Assembly (NCBI RefSeq): GCF_004341445.1
Contig: NZ_SLXV01000004.1
Coordinates: 47,403 to 111,402, forward strand
DNA from: Baia soyae
GTDB lineage: Bacteria; Bacillota; Bacilli; Thermoactinomycetales; Thermoactinomycetaceae
Reading direction: 5' to 3'
Length of the DNA stretch: 64,000 bases
A model generated the notes under the pieces. It ran no database searches. It worked only from the letters and a program-made list of their open reading frames with translations, and was not told the DNA's origin. This document shows, one piece after another, positions 17,107-26,220 of the stretch (positions within the stretch are counted from its first letter, which is position 1; each line of letters opens with the position of its first letter). A program made the translations under genes and the position numbers.

Positions 17107-18777
17107 TTATACCTCCATGATAATTGGCAGGATCATCGGACGACGACGAGTACGTTCGAATAAAAATTTGCTTAGAGAATCTCGAATGTTGGTTTTCAAA
17201 GATGCCCATTCGCTTACTTGATCTTTCATACAGCGTTCCATCGTATTACGAACCACATGATTTGCTTCATCAAGAAGCTTCTCAGATTCCCGAACATAAA
17301 CAAAACCACGTGAAATAATATCAGGTCCAGCAAGGATAGTACCGTGTTCTTTACTTAGGGTGACCACAACTACAAGAATACCATCCTGGGATAAAAGCTT
17401 CCGATCTCGTAACACAATGTTTCCAACATCACCAACGCCAAGTCCATCAATTAGAACTTTACCAGTTGGAATCTTCGGACCGTAACGGGCTCTCCCGTTT
17501 GCGATCTCGACTGTGTCTCCATTATCACAAATAAATACATTTTCAGGTCGTACGCCTACCGCTTCGGCAAGTTGGGCGTGAGCACGTAACATACGATACT
17601 CACCATGAATCGGAATAAAATATTTTGGTTTTAGTAGACTGAGCATTAGCTTCAAATCTTCTTGAGAACCGTGACCAGACACGTGTACGTGGGCAACTGC
17701 ACTATATACTACATCAGCACCAATTCGGAACAACTGATCTATCGTTTTACCGATTGCGCGTTCGTTACCTGGGATTGGGGTAGCTGCAATCACTACTGTA
17801 TCTCCAGGTAGGATCTCCACCTTACGATGAGATGAATTTGCCATACGCGTAAGTGCTGACATCGTTTCTCCTTGGCTTCCAGTAGAGATAACCGCTACTT
17901 TATGTCCAGGAAGTCGATTAATATCATCGGTATCAATAATTAGATCTTCTGGCATTTGAAGATATCCAAGCTCAGTAGCAATATTGATTACATTAATCAT
18001 ACTACGCCCTACAACGGCTAATTTTCTTCCGTAAAGTACACATGCATCCACTACTTGTTGAATACGATGAATGTTGGAAGCAAAAGTAGCAACAATCACG
18101 CGTTGTTTCGCATGTCGGAACGTTTCTTTTAAGCTTTCACCTACGGATTGCTCAGAACCTGTAAAACCAGGGCGTTCTGCATTTGTACTATCCGATAGAA
18201 GGCAAAGCACACCCTTCTTCCCAAGTTCAGCCATCCGGTGCAAGTCTGCATACTGGTCATTCACTGGAGTCATGTCAAACTTAAAGTCGCCTGTATGAAC
18301 AACCGCTCCTTCTGGTGTATCAACACAAACCCCTACCGAATCTGGAATACTATGGTTTGTTTGGAAGAAAGTTGCTTTTAGTTGTCCAAGCGTCAGTTCC
18401 GAATTCACATGAATCACAGTGCGCTTAATATCATGAACATGAGCTTCACGTAGCTTGTGCTCAATTAACCCCATTGTTAATTGAGTAGCGTAAAGTGGTA
18501 CTTTTAATTGCTTTAAGATATAAGGCAAGCCACCAATGTGATCTTCGTGTCCATGCGTAATAATAATTCCCCGTACTTTATCTTGGTTCTCAACAAGATA
18601 ACTCACGTCTGGGATCACTACATCGATCCCCAGCATTTCTTCATCTGGGAACATAAGTCCAGCGTCGATTACGACAATATCATTCCCATATTGAATTGCG
18701 TACATATTTTTTCCGATTTCATCCATCCCACCGAGAGCAAAAATTAATAACTTATTGCCTCGTTGGTTCTTACTCAA
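17107..18777 (-). CDS. rnjB: Ribonuclease J (RNase J2 position)
   Basis: A 556-residue metallo-beta-lactamase/beta-CASP ribonuclease. The zinc motif HGHEDHIGG is near residue 74, followed by the beta-CASP part (SDSTNAERPG, VSGHGSQEDL) and a C-terminal domain. RNase J enzymes degrade mRNA from the 5' end and also cut internally, working with RNase Y and PNPase. It has the full HxHxDH motif, so it may be catalytically active. It lies between dapA and tepA, the position of rnjB in Bacillus; RNase J1 would be elsewhere. TTG start with AGGAGGT seven bases upstream. It is monocistronic, with terminators on both sides. Confidence 0.9.
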   Translation of the reverse strand: MSKNQRGNKLLIFALGGMDEIGKNMYAIQYGNDIVVIDAGLMFPDEEMLGIDVVIPDVSYLVENQDKVRGIIITHGHEDHIGGLPYILKQLKVPLYATQLTMGLIEHKLREAHVHDIKRTVIHVNSELTLGQLKATFFQTNHSIPDSVGVCVDTPEGAVVHTGDFKFDMTPVNDQYADLHRMAELGKKGVLCLLSDSTNAERPGFTGSEQSVGESLKETFRHAKQRVIVATFASNIHRIQQVVDACVLYGRKLAVVGRSMINVINIATELGYLQMPEDLIIDTDDINRLPGHKVAVISTGSQGETMSALTRMANSSHRKVEILPGDTVVIAATPIPGNERAIGKTIDQLFRIGADVVYSAVAHVHVSGHGSQEDLKLMLSLLKPKYFIPIHGEYRMLRAHAQLAEAVGVRPENVFICDNGDTVEIANGRARYGPKIPTGKVLIDGLGVGDVGNIVLRDRKLLSQDGILVVVVTLSKEHGTILAGPDIISRGFVYVRESEKLLDEANHVVRNTMERCMKDQVSEWASLKTNIRDSLSKFLFERTRRRPMILPIIMEV

Positions 18778-18876
18778 TTTTGTTACCTCCTAATAAACTT
18801 TCGTATCACCCTAAACCGCACAAATCACACTTGCTCTTATTATATACGATTCAAATTTAATGTTGCAAGTGAGAAC

Positions 18877-18915
18877 CAAAAAAAGATACCTCTTGTATAG
18901 TCGTAAGAGGTATCT
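18877..18915 (-). terminator. Terminator after dapA
   Basis: Perfect 11-base arms AGATACCTCTT / AAGAGGTATCT with a ten-base loop. On the minus strand they are followed by seven T residues. It begins seven bases past the dapA stop codon and ends the asd-dapG-dapA transcript. Confidence 0.9.
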
Positions 18916-18921
18916 CCATTC

Positions 18922-19797
18922 TTAACTATGAAATGATTTTATCCAAACATCTGCCGCTCTTTTTTCCTCAGAGGTTAACGTTACAAGGGGTAAACGAACA
19001 TCTTCACCCATAAGTTCCATACGTGATAAAGCATATTTTAAAGGTCCAGGGCTAGTCGCCGCGAAGAGTCCGTGGAATACGGGAGTTAATGTATGATGAA
19101 TGGTTTGTGCTTTTTGATGGTTATCCGACAAAAATGCATCGATCATTTCTTTCATCTCGACGCCTACTACATGACTCGCGACACTAACCACTCCCACTCC
19201 TCCTATTGCTAAAACAGGGAGAGTTAAGGCATCATCACCACTATAAACGGCTACATCCTTCGGAACAAGACGAATCACGTCAGAAATCTGCGTGATGCTT
19301 CCACTCGCTTCCTTGATCGCCACTACATTCGGCAATGCTGCCAAACGTACGAGTATCTCTGTAGAAATATTTACGCTCGTGCGACCGGGAACGTTATAAA
19401 TCATCAGAGGAAGTTTCGTCTCATCATGAATAGATGCAAAATGCTGATAGAGCCCTTCTTGAGAAGGACGGTTATAGTAAGGAGCTACCAACATCACTCC
19501 ATCTACACCCATTTCCTCTGCTTGCTTCGTTAGAGCAATAGTATCTGCTGTGGAGTTACTTCCTGTTCCAGCGATCACTTTTACCCGCTTATTTACTTTT
19601 TCTAGCGTAAAGGAAAATAATCTGCATTTTTCTTCTTTTGTAAGAGTCGGAGATTCTGCTGTCGTACCCGAAACCACGATGGTATCTGTACCAGTCGCAA
19701 TCAGATGCTCAATAAGTGCTTCTTGCTTATTCCAATTGATTTGTAAATTGGAATCGAAAGGGGTGCACATCGCCGTAATCATTCGTCCAAAATTCAT
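18922..19797 (-). CDS. dapA: 4-hydroxy-tetrahydrodipicolinate synthase DapA
   Basis: A 291-residue cytosolic aldolase-fold enzyme. It condenses pyruvate with aspartate semialdehyde, the first committed step to lysine, meso-diaminopimelate and dipicolinate. The Schiff-base Lys is in VVAIKEASG near residue 161, the catalytic Tyr in IYNVPGRTS near residue 133, and TTAESPTL near residue 45 is the conserved threonine loop. AGGAGGAG lies six bases before the ATG. It follows asd and dapG within 16 bases, so the three make one pathway operon. Confidence 0.95.
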   Translation of the reverse strand: MNFGRMITAMCTPFDSNLQINWNKQEALIEHLIATGTDTIVVSGTTAESPTLTKEEKCRLFSFTLEKVNKRVKVIAGTGSNSTADTIALTKQAEEMGVDGVMLVAPYYNRPSQEGLYQHFASIHDETKLPLMIYNVPGRTSVNISTEILVRLAALPNVVAIKEASGSITQISDVIRLVPKDVAVYSGDDALTLPVLAIGGVGVVSVASHVVGVEMKEMIDAFLSDNHQKAQTIHHTLTPVFHGLFAATSPGPLKYALSRMELMGEDVRLPLVTLTSEEKRAADVWIKSFHS

Positions 19798-19812
19798 ACA
19801 ATCTCCTCCTGC

Positions 19813-21039
19813 TTAATCATTAACACGATGCAATTCAAATTTACGATGCAGAGCTCGAACAGCACGGATCATATCTTCTCCTTGAACTAACACCCAAATC
19901 GTAGTATGGGAGTCTGCTGACTGCAGTACTTGAATATCTTCTTCCGTTAGCGCTTCTAAAATTTTTGCCATTACGCCAGGGACTCCTGTGATACCAGCCC
20001 CTACAGTAGAGACTTTTGCACAGTTTGGGCTTAGTTCTGGTTCTAGATCTAATTCACGTAAGATCTGTTCTGCTTTCCCTGCTAAAGCGTCGTGTACGGT
20101 GTATGCGACTCCACTCGGATTTACACTAATAAAATCGACACTAATCCCATGATCTGCCATCTCTTTAAATACTTTTAGTTGTAAGTCAAATTGCCCCTGC
20201 TTCGCCGCAATTTTGATTTGAGTCACATTGGCCATCTGTGTAATCCCTGTTATTAAGCGATCACTTAATTCACCCGCTAGACGATCCGCCTCAGGGCGAC
20301 TCATCACCAACGTACCTGGATGGTCAGACATAGTTGAACGAACACGAATCGGAACATTGGTCTGCATAGCAATTTCAACTGCCCGTGGATGGACGACTTT
20401 CGCTCCCTGAAAAGCTAAGTTACACATTTCAGTATACGTTACCGTATGAAGTGGGATCGCATCCTCCACAATTCGTGGATCTGCCGTCAAAACACCTTCT
20501 ACATCTGTGAAAATATCTATACAATCCGCATTAAGAGCCACTCCAAGCGCAGTTGCCGAAGTATCGCTTCCCCCACGCCCTAAGGTTGTGATCTCTCCCT
20601 CTTCGGTGATTCCTTGGAAACCAGCAACGATGACCACTTTTCCTCTTTGCAATTCTTGTGTGATTCGCTTTGGCTTTAAATCCACAATTTGTGCATTGGT
20701 AAAGTTGTCATTGGTGATAATTCCCGCTTGTCCACCAGTTAGTACAACATGATCAATTCCATTGAGATGTAGCATACTTGAAAAAACAGAAGAAGAAATC
20801 AATTCTCCGCAGTGAAGTAGCAAATCTAATTCTCTTGGTGCTAAACCAGCTCCATTATGATGGATCAACTCTAAAAATGTATCGGTTGCATATGGTTCAC
20901 CTTTTCGTCCCATCGCAGAAAGCACAACGACAAGACTATATCCATCAGCAAGAGCGCTTTTGATATGATGCAATACTCGACCCCGCGTTTCAGACGTAGC
21001 AACGGAGGTACCCCCAAATTTTTGTACTAGAATTTTCAT
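19813..21039 (-). CDS. dapG: Aspartate kinase I DapG
   Basis: A 408-residue aspartokinase that phosphorylates L-aspartate at the start of the aspartate family pathway. The kinase core begins with VQKFGGTSVA and includes TLGRGGSDTSATALGVAL near residue 153. Two ACT domains follow (IKIAAKQGQFDLQLKVF, then KVSTVGAGITGVPGVMAKIL) that bind feedback inhibitors; the diaminopimelate-sensitive DapG type is assigned from position beside asd and dapA. AAGGGG precedes the ATG, and asd ends only five bases upstream, indicating co-transcription. Confidence 0.93.
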   Translation of the reverse strand: MKILVQKFGGTSVATSETRGRVLHHIKSALADGYSLVVVLSAMGRKGEPYATDTFLELIHHNGAGLAPRELDLLLHCGELISSSVFSSMLHLNGIDHVVLTGGQAGIITNDNFTNAQIVDLKPKRITQELQRGKVVIVAGFQGITEEGEITTLGRGGSDTSATALGVALNADCIDIFTDVEGVLTADPRIVEDAIPLHTVTYTEMCNLAFQGAKVVHPRAVEIAMQTNVPIRVRSTMSDHPGTLVMSRPEADRLAGELSDRLITGITQMANVTQIKIAAKQGQFDLQLKVFKEMADHGISVDFISVNPSGVAYTVHDALAGKAEQILRELDLEPELSPNCAKVSTVGAGITGVPGVMAKILEALTEEDIQVLQSADSHTTIWVLVQGEDMIRAVRALHRKFELHRVND

Positions 21040-21044
21040 GATGA

Positions 21045-22088
21045 TTAACCCCTTCTTACCAGCCCATCTTCCACAAGTGCTTCAGCGATTTGAATGGCAT
21101 TGGTAGCTGCGCCTTTAAGTAAATTATCCGAGACGATCCACATATTAAGTCCTCTTTCATGTGTCAAGTCACGACGAATACGACCTACAAATGTTCGGGT
21201 ATCCTCTGCACTCTGAAGTGGCATCGGGTACTCTTTCTCAGACAGATTATCTTGAACCACAATTCCATCCGCATTAGCTAACAACTCACGTACTTCTGTT
21301 AGATCAAAATCCTGTTGTAATTCAACATATACGGATTCACTATGCCCACGGAATACAGGAACTCGTACGCAAGTAGCGGTTACGCCAATGCGATCATCTG
21401 CAAAGATCTTTTTCGTTTCATTTACCATCTTCATCTCTTCATTGGTAAATCCGTTATCGAGGCCCACATCAATCTGTGGAATAACGTTAAAAGCGATTGG
21501 ATAATGTAAGCTACCTTGAGGGAGAGCATTACATTCCATCACTTCACCTGACAGTACCGACTTTGATTGTTGTTGTAATTCTTCAATCGCTTCCCAACCA
21601 GCCCCAGATACGGATTGATAGGTAGATACGATGACTCGATCCATTCCATAGCGATCATAGAGCGGCTTTAACGCCACAACCATTTGAATGGTAGAACAGT
21701 TTGGATTCGCAATTAAACCATTATGTTTTTGTAAGGCATGGCGATTTACCTCTGGAACAACAAGAGGTACATCTGATGCCATGCGGAATGCACTTGTATT
21801 ATCAATCACCACTGCTCCACGCTTTACAGCTTCTGGAGCCAAACGCTCACTAATACCTCCACCTGCACTGAAAAGCGCGATGTCGACTCCTTCAAACGCT
21901 TCGGGAGTTGCCTCTTGAATGGCAATTTCTTGCCCACGGAATGTGATAGTCTGTCCAGCAGAGCGTTTTGATGCTAGTGGACGTAGTTCTCCAACCGGAA
22001 AGTCTCTTTTTTCTAGAAACGCAATCATCTGAGTCCCTACTGCTCCCGTAGCTCCTACAACTGCAACTGTATAGGTTTGCTTTGACAT
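21045..22088 (-). CDS. asd: Aspartate-semialdehyde dehydrogenase
   Basis: A 347-residue NADPH-dependent dehydrogenase that reduces aspartyl phosphate to aspartate semialdehyde, the branch point to lysine, threonine and methionine. The dinucleotide motif VVGATGAVG is at the N-terminus, the active-site Cys is in NPNCSTIQMV near residue 130, and the catalytic His lies in VPVFRGHSESV near residue 245. The start at 22088 has GAGAGG six bases upstream; a five-codon extension has no such site. It leads the asd-dapG-dapA operon and is separated from spoVFB by a terminator. Confidence 0.94.
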   Translation of the reverse strand: MSKQTYTVAVVGATGAVGTQMIAFLEKRDFPVGELRPLASKRSAGQTITFRGQEIAIQEATPEAFEGVDIALFSAGGGISERLAPEAVKRGAVVIDNTSAFRMASDVPLVVPEVNRHALQKHNGLIANPNCSTIQMVVALKPLYDRYGMDRVIVSTYQSVSGAGWEAIEELQQQSKSVLSGEVMECNALPQGSLHYPIAFNVIPQIDVGLDNGFTNEEMKMVNETKKIFADDRIGVTATCVRVPVFRGHSESVYVELQQDFDLTEVRELLANADGIVVQDNLSEKEYPMPLQSAEDTRTFVGRIRRDLTHERGLNMWIVSDNLLKGAATNAIQIAEALVEDGLVRRG

Positions 22089-22149
22089 GAATGTCCTCTC
22101 CATTCCTGCAAACAGTCAAATTAATTGCTGTTTGATCTCTATTTTGATA

Positions 22150-22178
22150 AAAAGGCTAGCCTCTCGAAAGTGCCAGCC
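22150..22178 (-). terminator. Terminator after spoVFB
   Basis: On the minus strand GGCTGGC pairs with GCTAGCC (one G-U pair) and runs into five T residues. It lies about 60 bases beyond the spoVFB stop and separates the sporulation-specific pair from asd. Confidence 0.6.
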
Positions 22179-22237
22179 CGCACACCAACCATCTATTTTA
22201 TTTAACCAGTTACAAACTCCATAAACATCCTCTTCTA

Positions 22238-22840
22238 TTATGACGGGAAATAGCGGTATTTTTCAACTATCAAAGGTTGCAATTGTCTTCCTTCTATCGC
22301 TTCTAGGACTGTATCAGGTATGAGTTCCATACGTGCTACCATCGATTTTGGCTTTTTCTCAGGTGCATCTTGACCAAATGGAACAAAGTAAATATCTTTT
22401 GCTACCAGAAGACGAGCTAGATTTTGTGCATTCAGCCCAAGAGCGTCATTGGTAGAGATCGCTAATACCACTGGACGGTGATTTCTCATCTGTGCTTTAG
22501 CAGCCATTAAAACAGGTCCATCAGTTAAAGCGTTAGCTAATCGGGCTAACGTATTTCCTGTACATGGTGCTACTACTAAACAGTCTAACATTTTCGAAGG
22601 CCCAATGGGTTCTGTTTCTTGAACGGTACTAAAAGGACGTTTTCCCGTAATCTCTTCAATCTTTGCTTTCCAATCTTCTGCTGTGCCAAAACGCGAATCT
22701 ACGGTCGCAACTGTATGGGAAATAATCGGGACAACGTTGGCACCTAGCTCCGTAAGCCTTCTCATCTGTGGTAAAACTTCATCATGAGTACAATGGGAAC
22801 CTGACAATGCGAATCCAACGGTTAATCCACTAAAGTTCAT
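22238..22840 (-). CDS. spoVFB: Dipicolinate synthase subunit B
   Basis: A 200-residue flavoprotein-fold subunit. It works with SpoVFA in the mother cell to oxidise dihydrodipicolinate to dipicolinic acid for the spore core. The N-terminus VGFALSGSHCTHDEVLPQM and the middle LVVAPCTGNTLARLANALTDGPVLMA are typical of SpoVFB. Its ATG overlaps the spoVFA stop in an ATGA, so the two are translated together. The substrate comes from the asd-dapG-dapA genes immediately downstream. Confidence 0.93.
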   Translation of the reverse strand: MNFSGLTVGFALSGSHCTHDEVLPQMRRLTELGANVVPIISHTVATVDSRFGTAEDWKAKIEEITGKRPFSTVQETEPIGPSKMLDCLVVAPCTGNTLARLANALTDGPVLMAAKAQMRNHRPVVLAISTNDALGLNAQNLARLLVAKDIYFVPFGQDAPEKKPKSMVARMELIPDTVLEAIEGRQLQPLIVEKYRYFPS

Positions 22841-23736
22841 TGTAGATTCCCCTCCTCAGCTACATTCTCCACCATCAATTTCATCATCGTACGAGCGATG
22901 ATTTTACCAGCTGTTTTAGGTGCAACAATCCCTGGTAAGCTAGGTGCTAGAATCGCTTTAATTCCGCGCTTTTTAGCATATTCAAAATCCACTCCACCCG
23001 GCTTTGAGGCCAAATCGATAATCACAACATCATAAGGAGAACGGCTTAAGACAGCAGCATCTAAAATCATAGCAGGTACCGTATTAAAGATAAAATCCGC
23101 ATTCTCCACTTGTTCACCTAACTGTGATGTATAAAAAGGATTTAATCCCATCTCAAAGGCGCGGGCATAATCATCTGATTTACGTACCCCCACTTTCACA
23201 TGGGCTCCAATTGCTTGAAGAACTCTGGCTAAAGATAATCCCACTCTCCCTAGTCCGATTACAATGGTTTGTGAATCATGAAGGGTAATATCGGCATTTT
23301 GAATGGCCATCATAAGAGCACCTTCCACCGTCGGAATCGAATTGTAGATCGCAACATCATCTCGCATCATTAATTCAAAATAGGTGACTTGATTGCTTTC
23401 ACATAAGTTTTTTAAATATTTTTTTGCAAGTCCTGTAAAGAGAAGACAGTGACTTGGGAGCGACCCCATATGTTCTTCTGTTAAATAGAGCTCTTCCGAG
23501 GTAAATACACTACTGATTTTCCCTTGATCATCTGTTCCGATGATAGGAAGAACGAGAATATCCGCTTGGGCTAAGACATTTTTCGTTAGTCGGCGTTGGG
23601 TGGCTCCACTAAGTGGACTTTGCAAGTTATCAAAGCCAATTAGGCTCACTTTTGCATTCATTTGGATGCAGCTTTTGATGACTTCCAGTTGCCTGGCATC
23701 GCCACCGAGGAAGACGACATGCTTGCCAATCAGCAT
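22837..23736 (-). CDS. spoVFA: Dipicolinate synthase subunit A
   Basis: A 299-residue Rossmann-fold subunit of dipicolinate synthase, close to the 297 residues in Bacillus. The N-terminus (IGKHVVFLGGDARQLEVIK) is diagnostic, and a second dinucleotide motif TIVIGLGRVGLSLARVL is near residue 150. I chose the ATG at 23736, nine bases after AAAGGAG. An in-frame ATG at 23802 has no ribosome site and overlaps the -10 box of a sigma-K-like promoter, so it should not be transcribed as coding. It is expressed in the mother cell late in sporulation in the family. Confidence 0.92.
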   Translation of the reverse strand: MLIGKHVVFLGGDARQLEVIKSCIQMNAKVSLIGFDNLQSPLSGATQRRLTKNVLAQADILVLPIIGTDDQGKISSVFTSEELYLTEEHMGSLPSHCLLFTGLAKKYLKNLCESNQVTYFELMMRDDVAIYNSIPTVEGALMMAIQNADITLHDSQTIVIGLGRVGLSLARVLQAIGAHVKVGVRKSDDYARAFEMGLNPFYTSQLGEQVENADFIFNTVPAMILDAAVLSRSPYDVVIIDLASKPGGVDFEYAKKRGIKAILAPSLPGIVAPKTAGKIIARTMMKLMVENVAEEGNLQ

Positions 23737-23796
23737 CGCTTCTAACTCCTTTCCCCAGGTAGGCTTTGGATCCTCCCTTTTTGGGCTATCTATTAG

Positions 23797-23825
23797 CATC
23801 ATATGTATACACGCCCAACACGGTT
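23797..23825 (-). promoter_or_regulatory. Sigma-K-type promoter of spoVFAB
   Basis: On the minus strand AACC, then 16 bases, then CATATGATG. This fits the sigma-K pattern mACm, 16-17 bases, CATAnnnTA, with one mismatch at the last position. Transcription would begin near 23790, giving a 5' leader of about 50 bases. In Bacillus subtilis the spoVF operon is read by sigma-K in the mother cell, which agrees. Confidence 0.6.
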
Positions 23826-23834
23826 ACCTCTTTT

Positions 23835-24077
23835 TTAGGATCTTCTACCCGAATCGATAATGACCATCTCAGGCCCTACTTTTCGGATCATTCCCCATGC
23901 CACACGTACCTCATGACTTCGCTTTTTAAAGACCGAAGTGCCCCCCATTGGAATTAAAATACTTTCAATCTGTCCACTATTCGGGTCAATCACTAAATCA
24001 GCATGGGAAAACGAACCTAAACGCTCCCCACTTGTCAGATCGACACACTCTTTATTCGCCATCTCACTCCAGCGCAT
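23835..24077 (-). CDS. ymxH: YlmC/YmxH family PRC-barrel protein
   Basis: An 80-residue small protein of the YlmC/YmxH family, with a PRC-barrel-like fold (GERLGSFSHADLVIDPNSGQ, then SILIPMGG). The family is found in endospore-formers and its function is not established. The start at 24077 has AAGGGGAG six bases upstream; an 11-codon extension lacks one. It lies directly upstream of spoVFA, as in Bacillus, but the sigma-K-like promoter in between suggests separate transcription. Confidence 0.85.
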   Translation of the reverse strand: MRWSEMANKECVDLTSGERLGSFSHADLVIDPNSGQIESILIPMGGTSVFKKRSHEVRVAWGMIRKVGPEMVIIDSGRRS

Positions 24078-24193
24078 TTTCGACTCCCCTTTGCATTCGC
24101 TATCCATCACTTTTTTAGTTTATAAGATATATTGGTTTATCTTATGTGAGCAGACATAGGACAATGATCAATTTTTGAAAGATATAAATCCAT

Positions 24194-24227
24194 TAAAAAT
24201 ACCCTCAACCAATGGTAAGGGTATTTG
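24194..24227 (-). terminator. Terminator after the Spo0E-like gene
   Basis: On the minus strand AAATACCCTTAC pairs imperfectly with TTGAGGGTATTT and is followed by further T residues. It begins 17 bases beyond the stop codon of the small Spo0E-like gene. Confidence 0.75.
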
Positions 24228-24243
24228 AACTAAGCTAGAGTAT

Positions 24244-24426
24244 TCATTTGACCAGCTTCATTTTCTCACGTTGAATCTCATTAATAAGGAGATCTAACTT
24301 TTGGCTAACACTTAAAACTCGCGAGTCTTTCAGGTGAGCAGGGTTTCCATTGACCATTCGATGTAATTTGGAGCGAAGGATTTCAATCTCCGCTTCTAAA
24401 CGTTTCATTCGCAGTGTACCCGTCAA
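24244..24426 (-). CDS. Spo0E-like aspartyl-phosphate phosphatase family protein
   Basis: A 60-residue helical protein. The segment VLSVSQKLDLLINEIQ near the C-terminus matches the Spo0E/YnzD signature (SxxLDxLI), which in the family lies on the second helix of a two-helix hairpin. Spo0E-type proteins dephosphorylate Spo0A-P and delay sporulation. The start is a TTG with GAGGGTG about five bases upstream. It lies between dut and ymxH, where Bacillus has no such gene, and its stop is followed by a terminator. The activity is inferred from the motif alone. Confidence 0.75.
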   Translation of the reverse strand: MTGTLRMKRLEAEIEILRSKLHRMVNGNPAHLKDSRVLSVSQKLDLLINEIQREKMKLVK

Positions 24427-24441
24427 GTGGACACCCTCTTT

Positions 24442-24885
24442 CTATTTCCCTGTATGTCCAAATCCACCTGTTCCTCTAGCTGTTTCTTCTAGTTGTTCTA
24501 CCTCTATCAAATTTACAGATGCAACCTGTTGAAATACCAACTGCGCAACTCGATCCCCACGGTGAATTTCAAATGGCCCTTCACCTAAGTTGATGAGGAT
24601 TACACCAATCTCGCCACGGTAATCTGCATCAATCGTCCCTGGCGTATTGAGAACCGTAATCCCATGCTTTAAAGCAAGTCCGCTCCTAGGGCGAACCTGC
24701 GCTTCTAAACCAATTGGCATCGCCATAGCGAGACCCGTCGGGATCAACTTTCGTTTTCCTGGTTCTAGGATAATGGTCTCCGAAAGAGCGGCCCGTAAAT
24801 CGAAACCACTTGCGCCTTGAGACATCTGCTCCATTTTAGGAAGATCTTCATTTCCTGGTAAAATCATAATTTGTATGCGTTCCAT
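24442..24885 (-). CDS. dut: Deoxyuridine triphosphatase
   Basis: A 147-residue trimeric dUTPase that hydrolyses dUTP to dUMP and pyrophosphate. All five family motifs are present in order: [24 protein letters not shown] with the catalytic Asp, RGDRVAQLV and the C-terminal [11 protein letters not shown] that closes over the active site. The length is normal for the bacterial enzyme. It begins nine bases after the mlpA stop codon and has AAGGATATGG before the ATG, so the two are likely co-transcribed. Confidence 0.95.
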   Translation of the reverse strand: MERIQIMILPGNEDLPKMEQMSQGASGFDLRAALSETIILEPGKRKLIPTGLAMAMPIGLEAQVRPRSGLALKHGITVLNTPGTIDADYRGEIGVILINLGEGPFEIHRGDRVAQLVFQQVASVNLIEVEQLEETARGTGGFGHTGK

Positions 24886-24894
24886 ATCCTTCTC

Positions 24895-26142
24895 CTAGCC
24901 TCGAAACGAATTAGGTACCTTGCCATCCGGTGAAATCATCGCCAATGACATAGGTGATGAGAGGGTGGTACGTGCCATCTCATTTAATTCATCGAGTGTT
25001 ATACGTGTAACGAACTCCATAATTTCATCTAATGTGTAATGTCGTCCTAATAAAATTTCATTCCGACCCAGTCGACTCATACGATTACTGGTGCTTTCTA
25101 AGCCCAATACGATGCTACTCTTTAATTGGTCTTTTGCTTTTTTGAGCTCTGAATCGGTTATTCCATGTGCAACCACTTGATCCAAAGTATGGTGAACTAC
25201 GTCCATAACTTCTTCTTCCTGACCCGGTGCAGTCCCTGCATATACAGCAAATAGCCCTGTTTCCTTATGTGCAGAATGATACGAGAAGACTGAGTAAGCA
25301 AGACCCCGCTCCTCACGAATCTCTTGAAATAACCGCGAGCTCATATTACCGCCTAAAATATTGTTTAATAAAATAAGCTGATATAAACGAGAATCCCCGA
25401 TTGCAAGACCTGGTAAACCAATACAGAGATGTGTTTGCTCTGTTACTTTTTGCTTGATTTTTTGTTGCGCAGTAAAAACAGGTTGCTCCATAACAGACTG
25501 AGCCTGACTTCCCGAGTGATTTGCAAATTTCTCTTCGATCTGCTTTAAGAAATCCTCTGGCAAGTTCCCTGCAATGGAGACAATCAAATTATGTGGATGA
25601 TAATGATCATTCATATAAGATAAAAGTTGATCTCGTGTATAAGATTGGATGTTTTCAACTGTACCAATAACAGGGAGACTGAGTGAATGATTACCCAGGG
25701 AAGCCTCTGCTAATAGGTCATGTACGAGATCATCTGGAGTATCTTCGACCATGCGAACCTCTTCGATAATCACTTTCTTCTCTTTTTCAATCTCTTCCGA
25801 ACGAAACTGAGAATGAAAAAGCATATCGGTTAAGATGTCTAAAGCGGTTGGAAAATGCTCATCTAATACTTTTGCATAATAGCAAGTCATCTCTTTGGCT
25901 GTAAAAGCATTTACTTGTCCGCCAATTTCATCAAAGCTTTCCGCTAACTGGCGTGCAGTTCGAGTGGCCGTTCCTTTAAATAACATATGTTCGATAAAAT
26001 GTGAGATCCCATTATTTTGGGGTGTTTCTCTTTCAGAACCCGCTCCCGTCCAAATCCCCAAAGCAATAGAGCGAACATGCGGAATAGACTCCGCCACAAT
26101 CCTCACTCCATTGGGGAGAGTATGTTTTATGATCACTTTCAT
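24895..26142 (-). CDS. mlpA: M16 family zinc peptidase MlpA/YmxG
   Basis: A 415-residue M16 peptidase resembling mitochondrial processing peptidase beta. The inverted zinc motif HFIEH is at residues 48-52, with the third ligand in KKVIIEEVRMVEDTP near residue 120. The C-terminal half contains the partner region SSRLFQEIREERGLAYSV. In Bacillus this gene (ymxG) lies between ylxY and ymxH, matching the order here. Its substrate is not known; a role in protease production has been suggested in the family. It is a homodimer candidate, since no partner gene adjoins it. Confidence 0.9.
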   Translation of the reverse strand: MKVIIKHTLPNGVRIVAESIPHVRSIALGIWTGAGSERETPQNNGISHFIEHMLFKGTATRTARQLAESFDEIGGQVNAFTAKEMTCYYAKVLDEHFPTALDILTDMLFHSQFRSEEIEKEKKVIIEEVRMVEDTPDDLVHDLLAEASLGNHSLSLPVIGTVENIQSYTRDQLLSYMNDHYHPHNLIVSIAGNLPEDFLKQIEEKFANHSGSQAQSVMEQPVFTAQQKIKQKVTEQTHLCIGLPGLAIGDSRLYQLILLNNILGGNMSSRLFQEIREERGLAYSVFSYHSAHKETGLFAVYAGTAPGQEEEVMDVVHHTLDQVVAHGITDSELKKAKDQLKSSIVLGLESTSNRMSRLGRNEILLGRHYTLDEIMEFVTRITLDELNEMARTTLSSPMSLAMISPDGKVPNSFRG

Positions 26143-26220
26143 CCCCCTACTCTATCTATAAAGCGAGCCAGAAAACCTTGCCAACATCCCCACTATAGCA
26201 GAATTGGAAAGATCGCTCAA

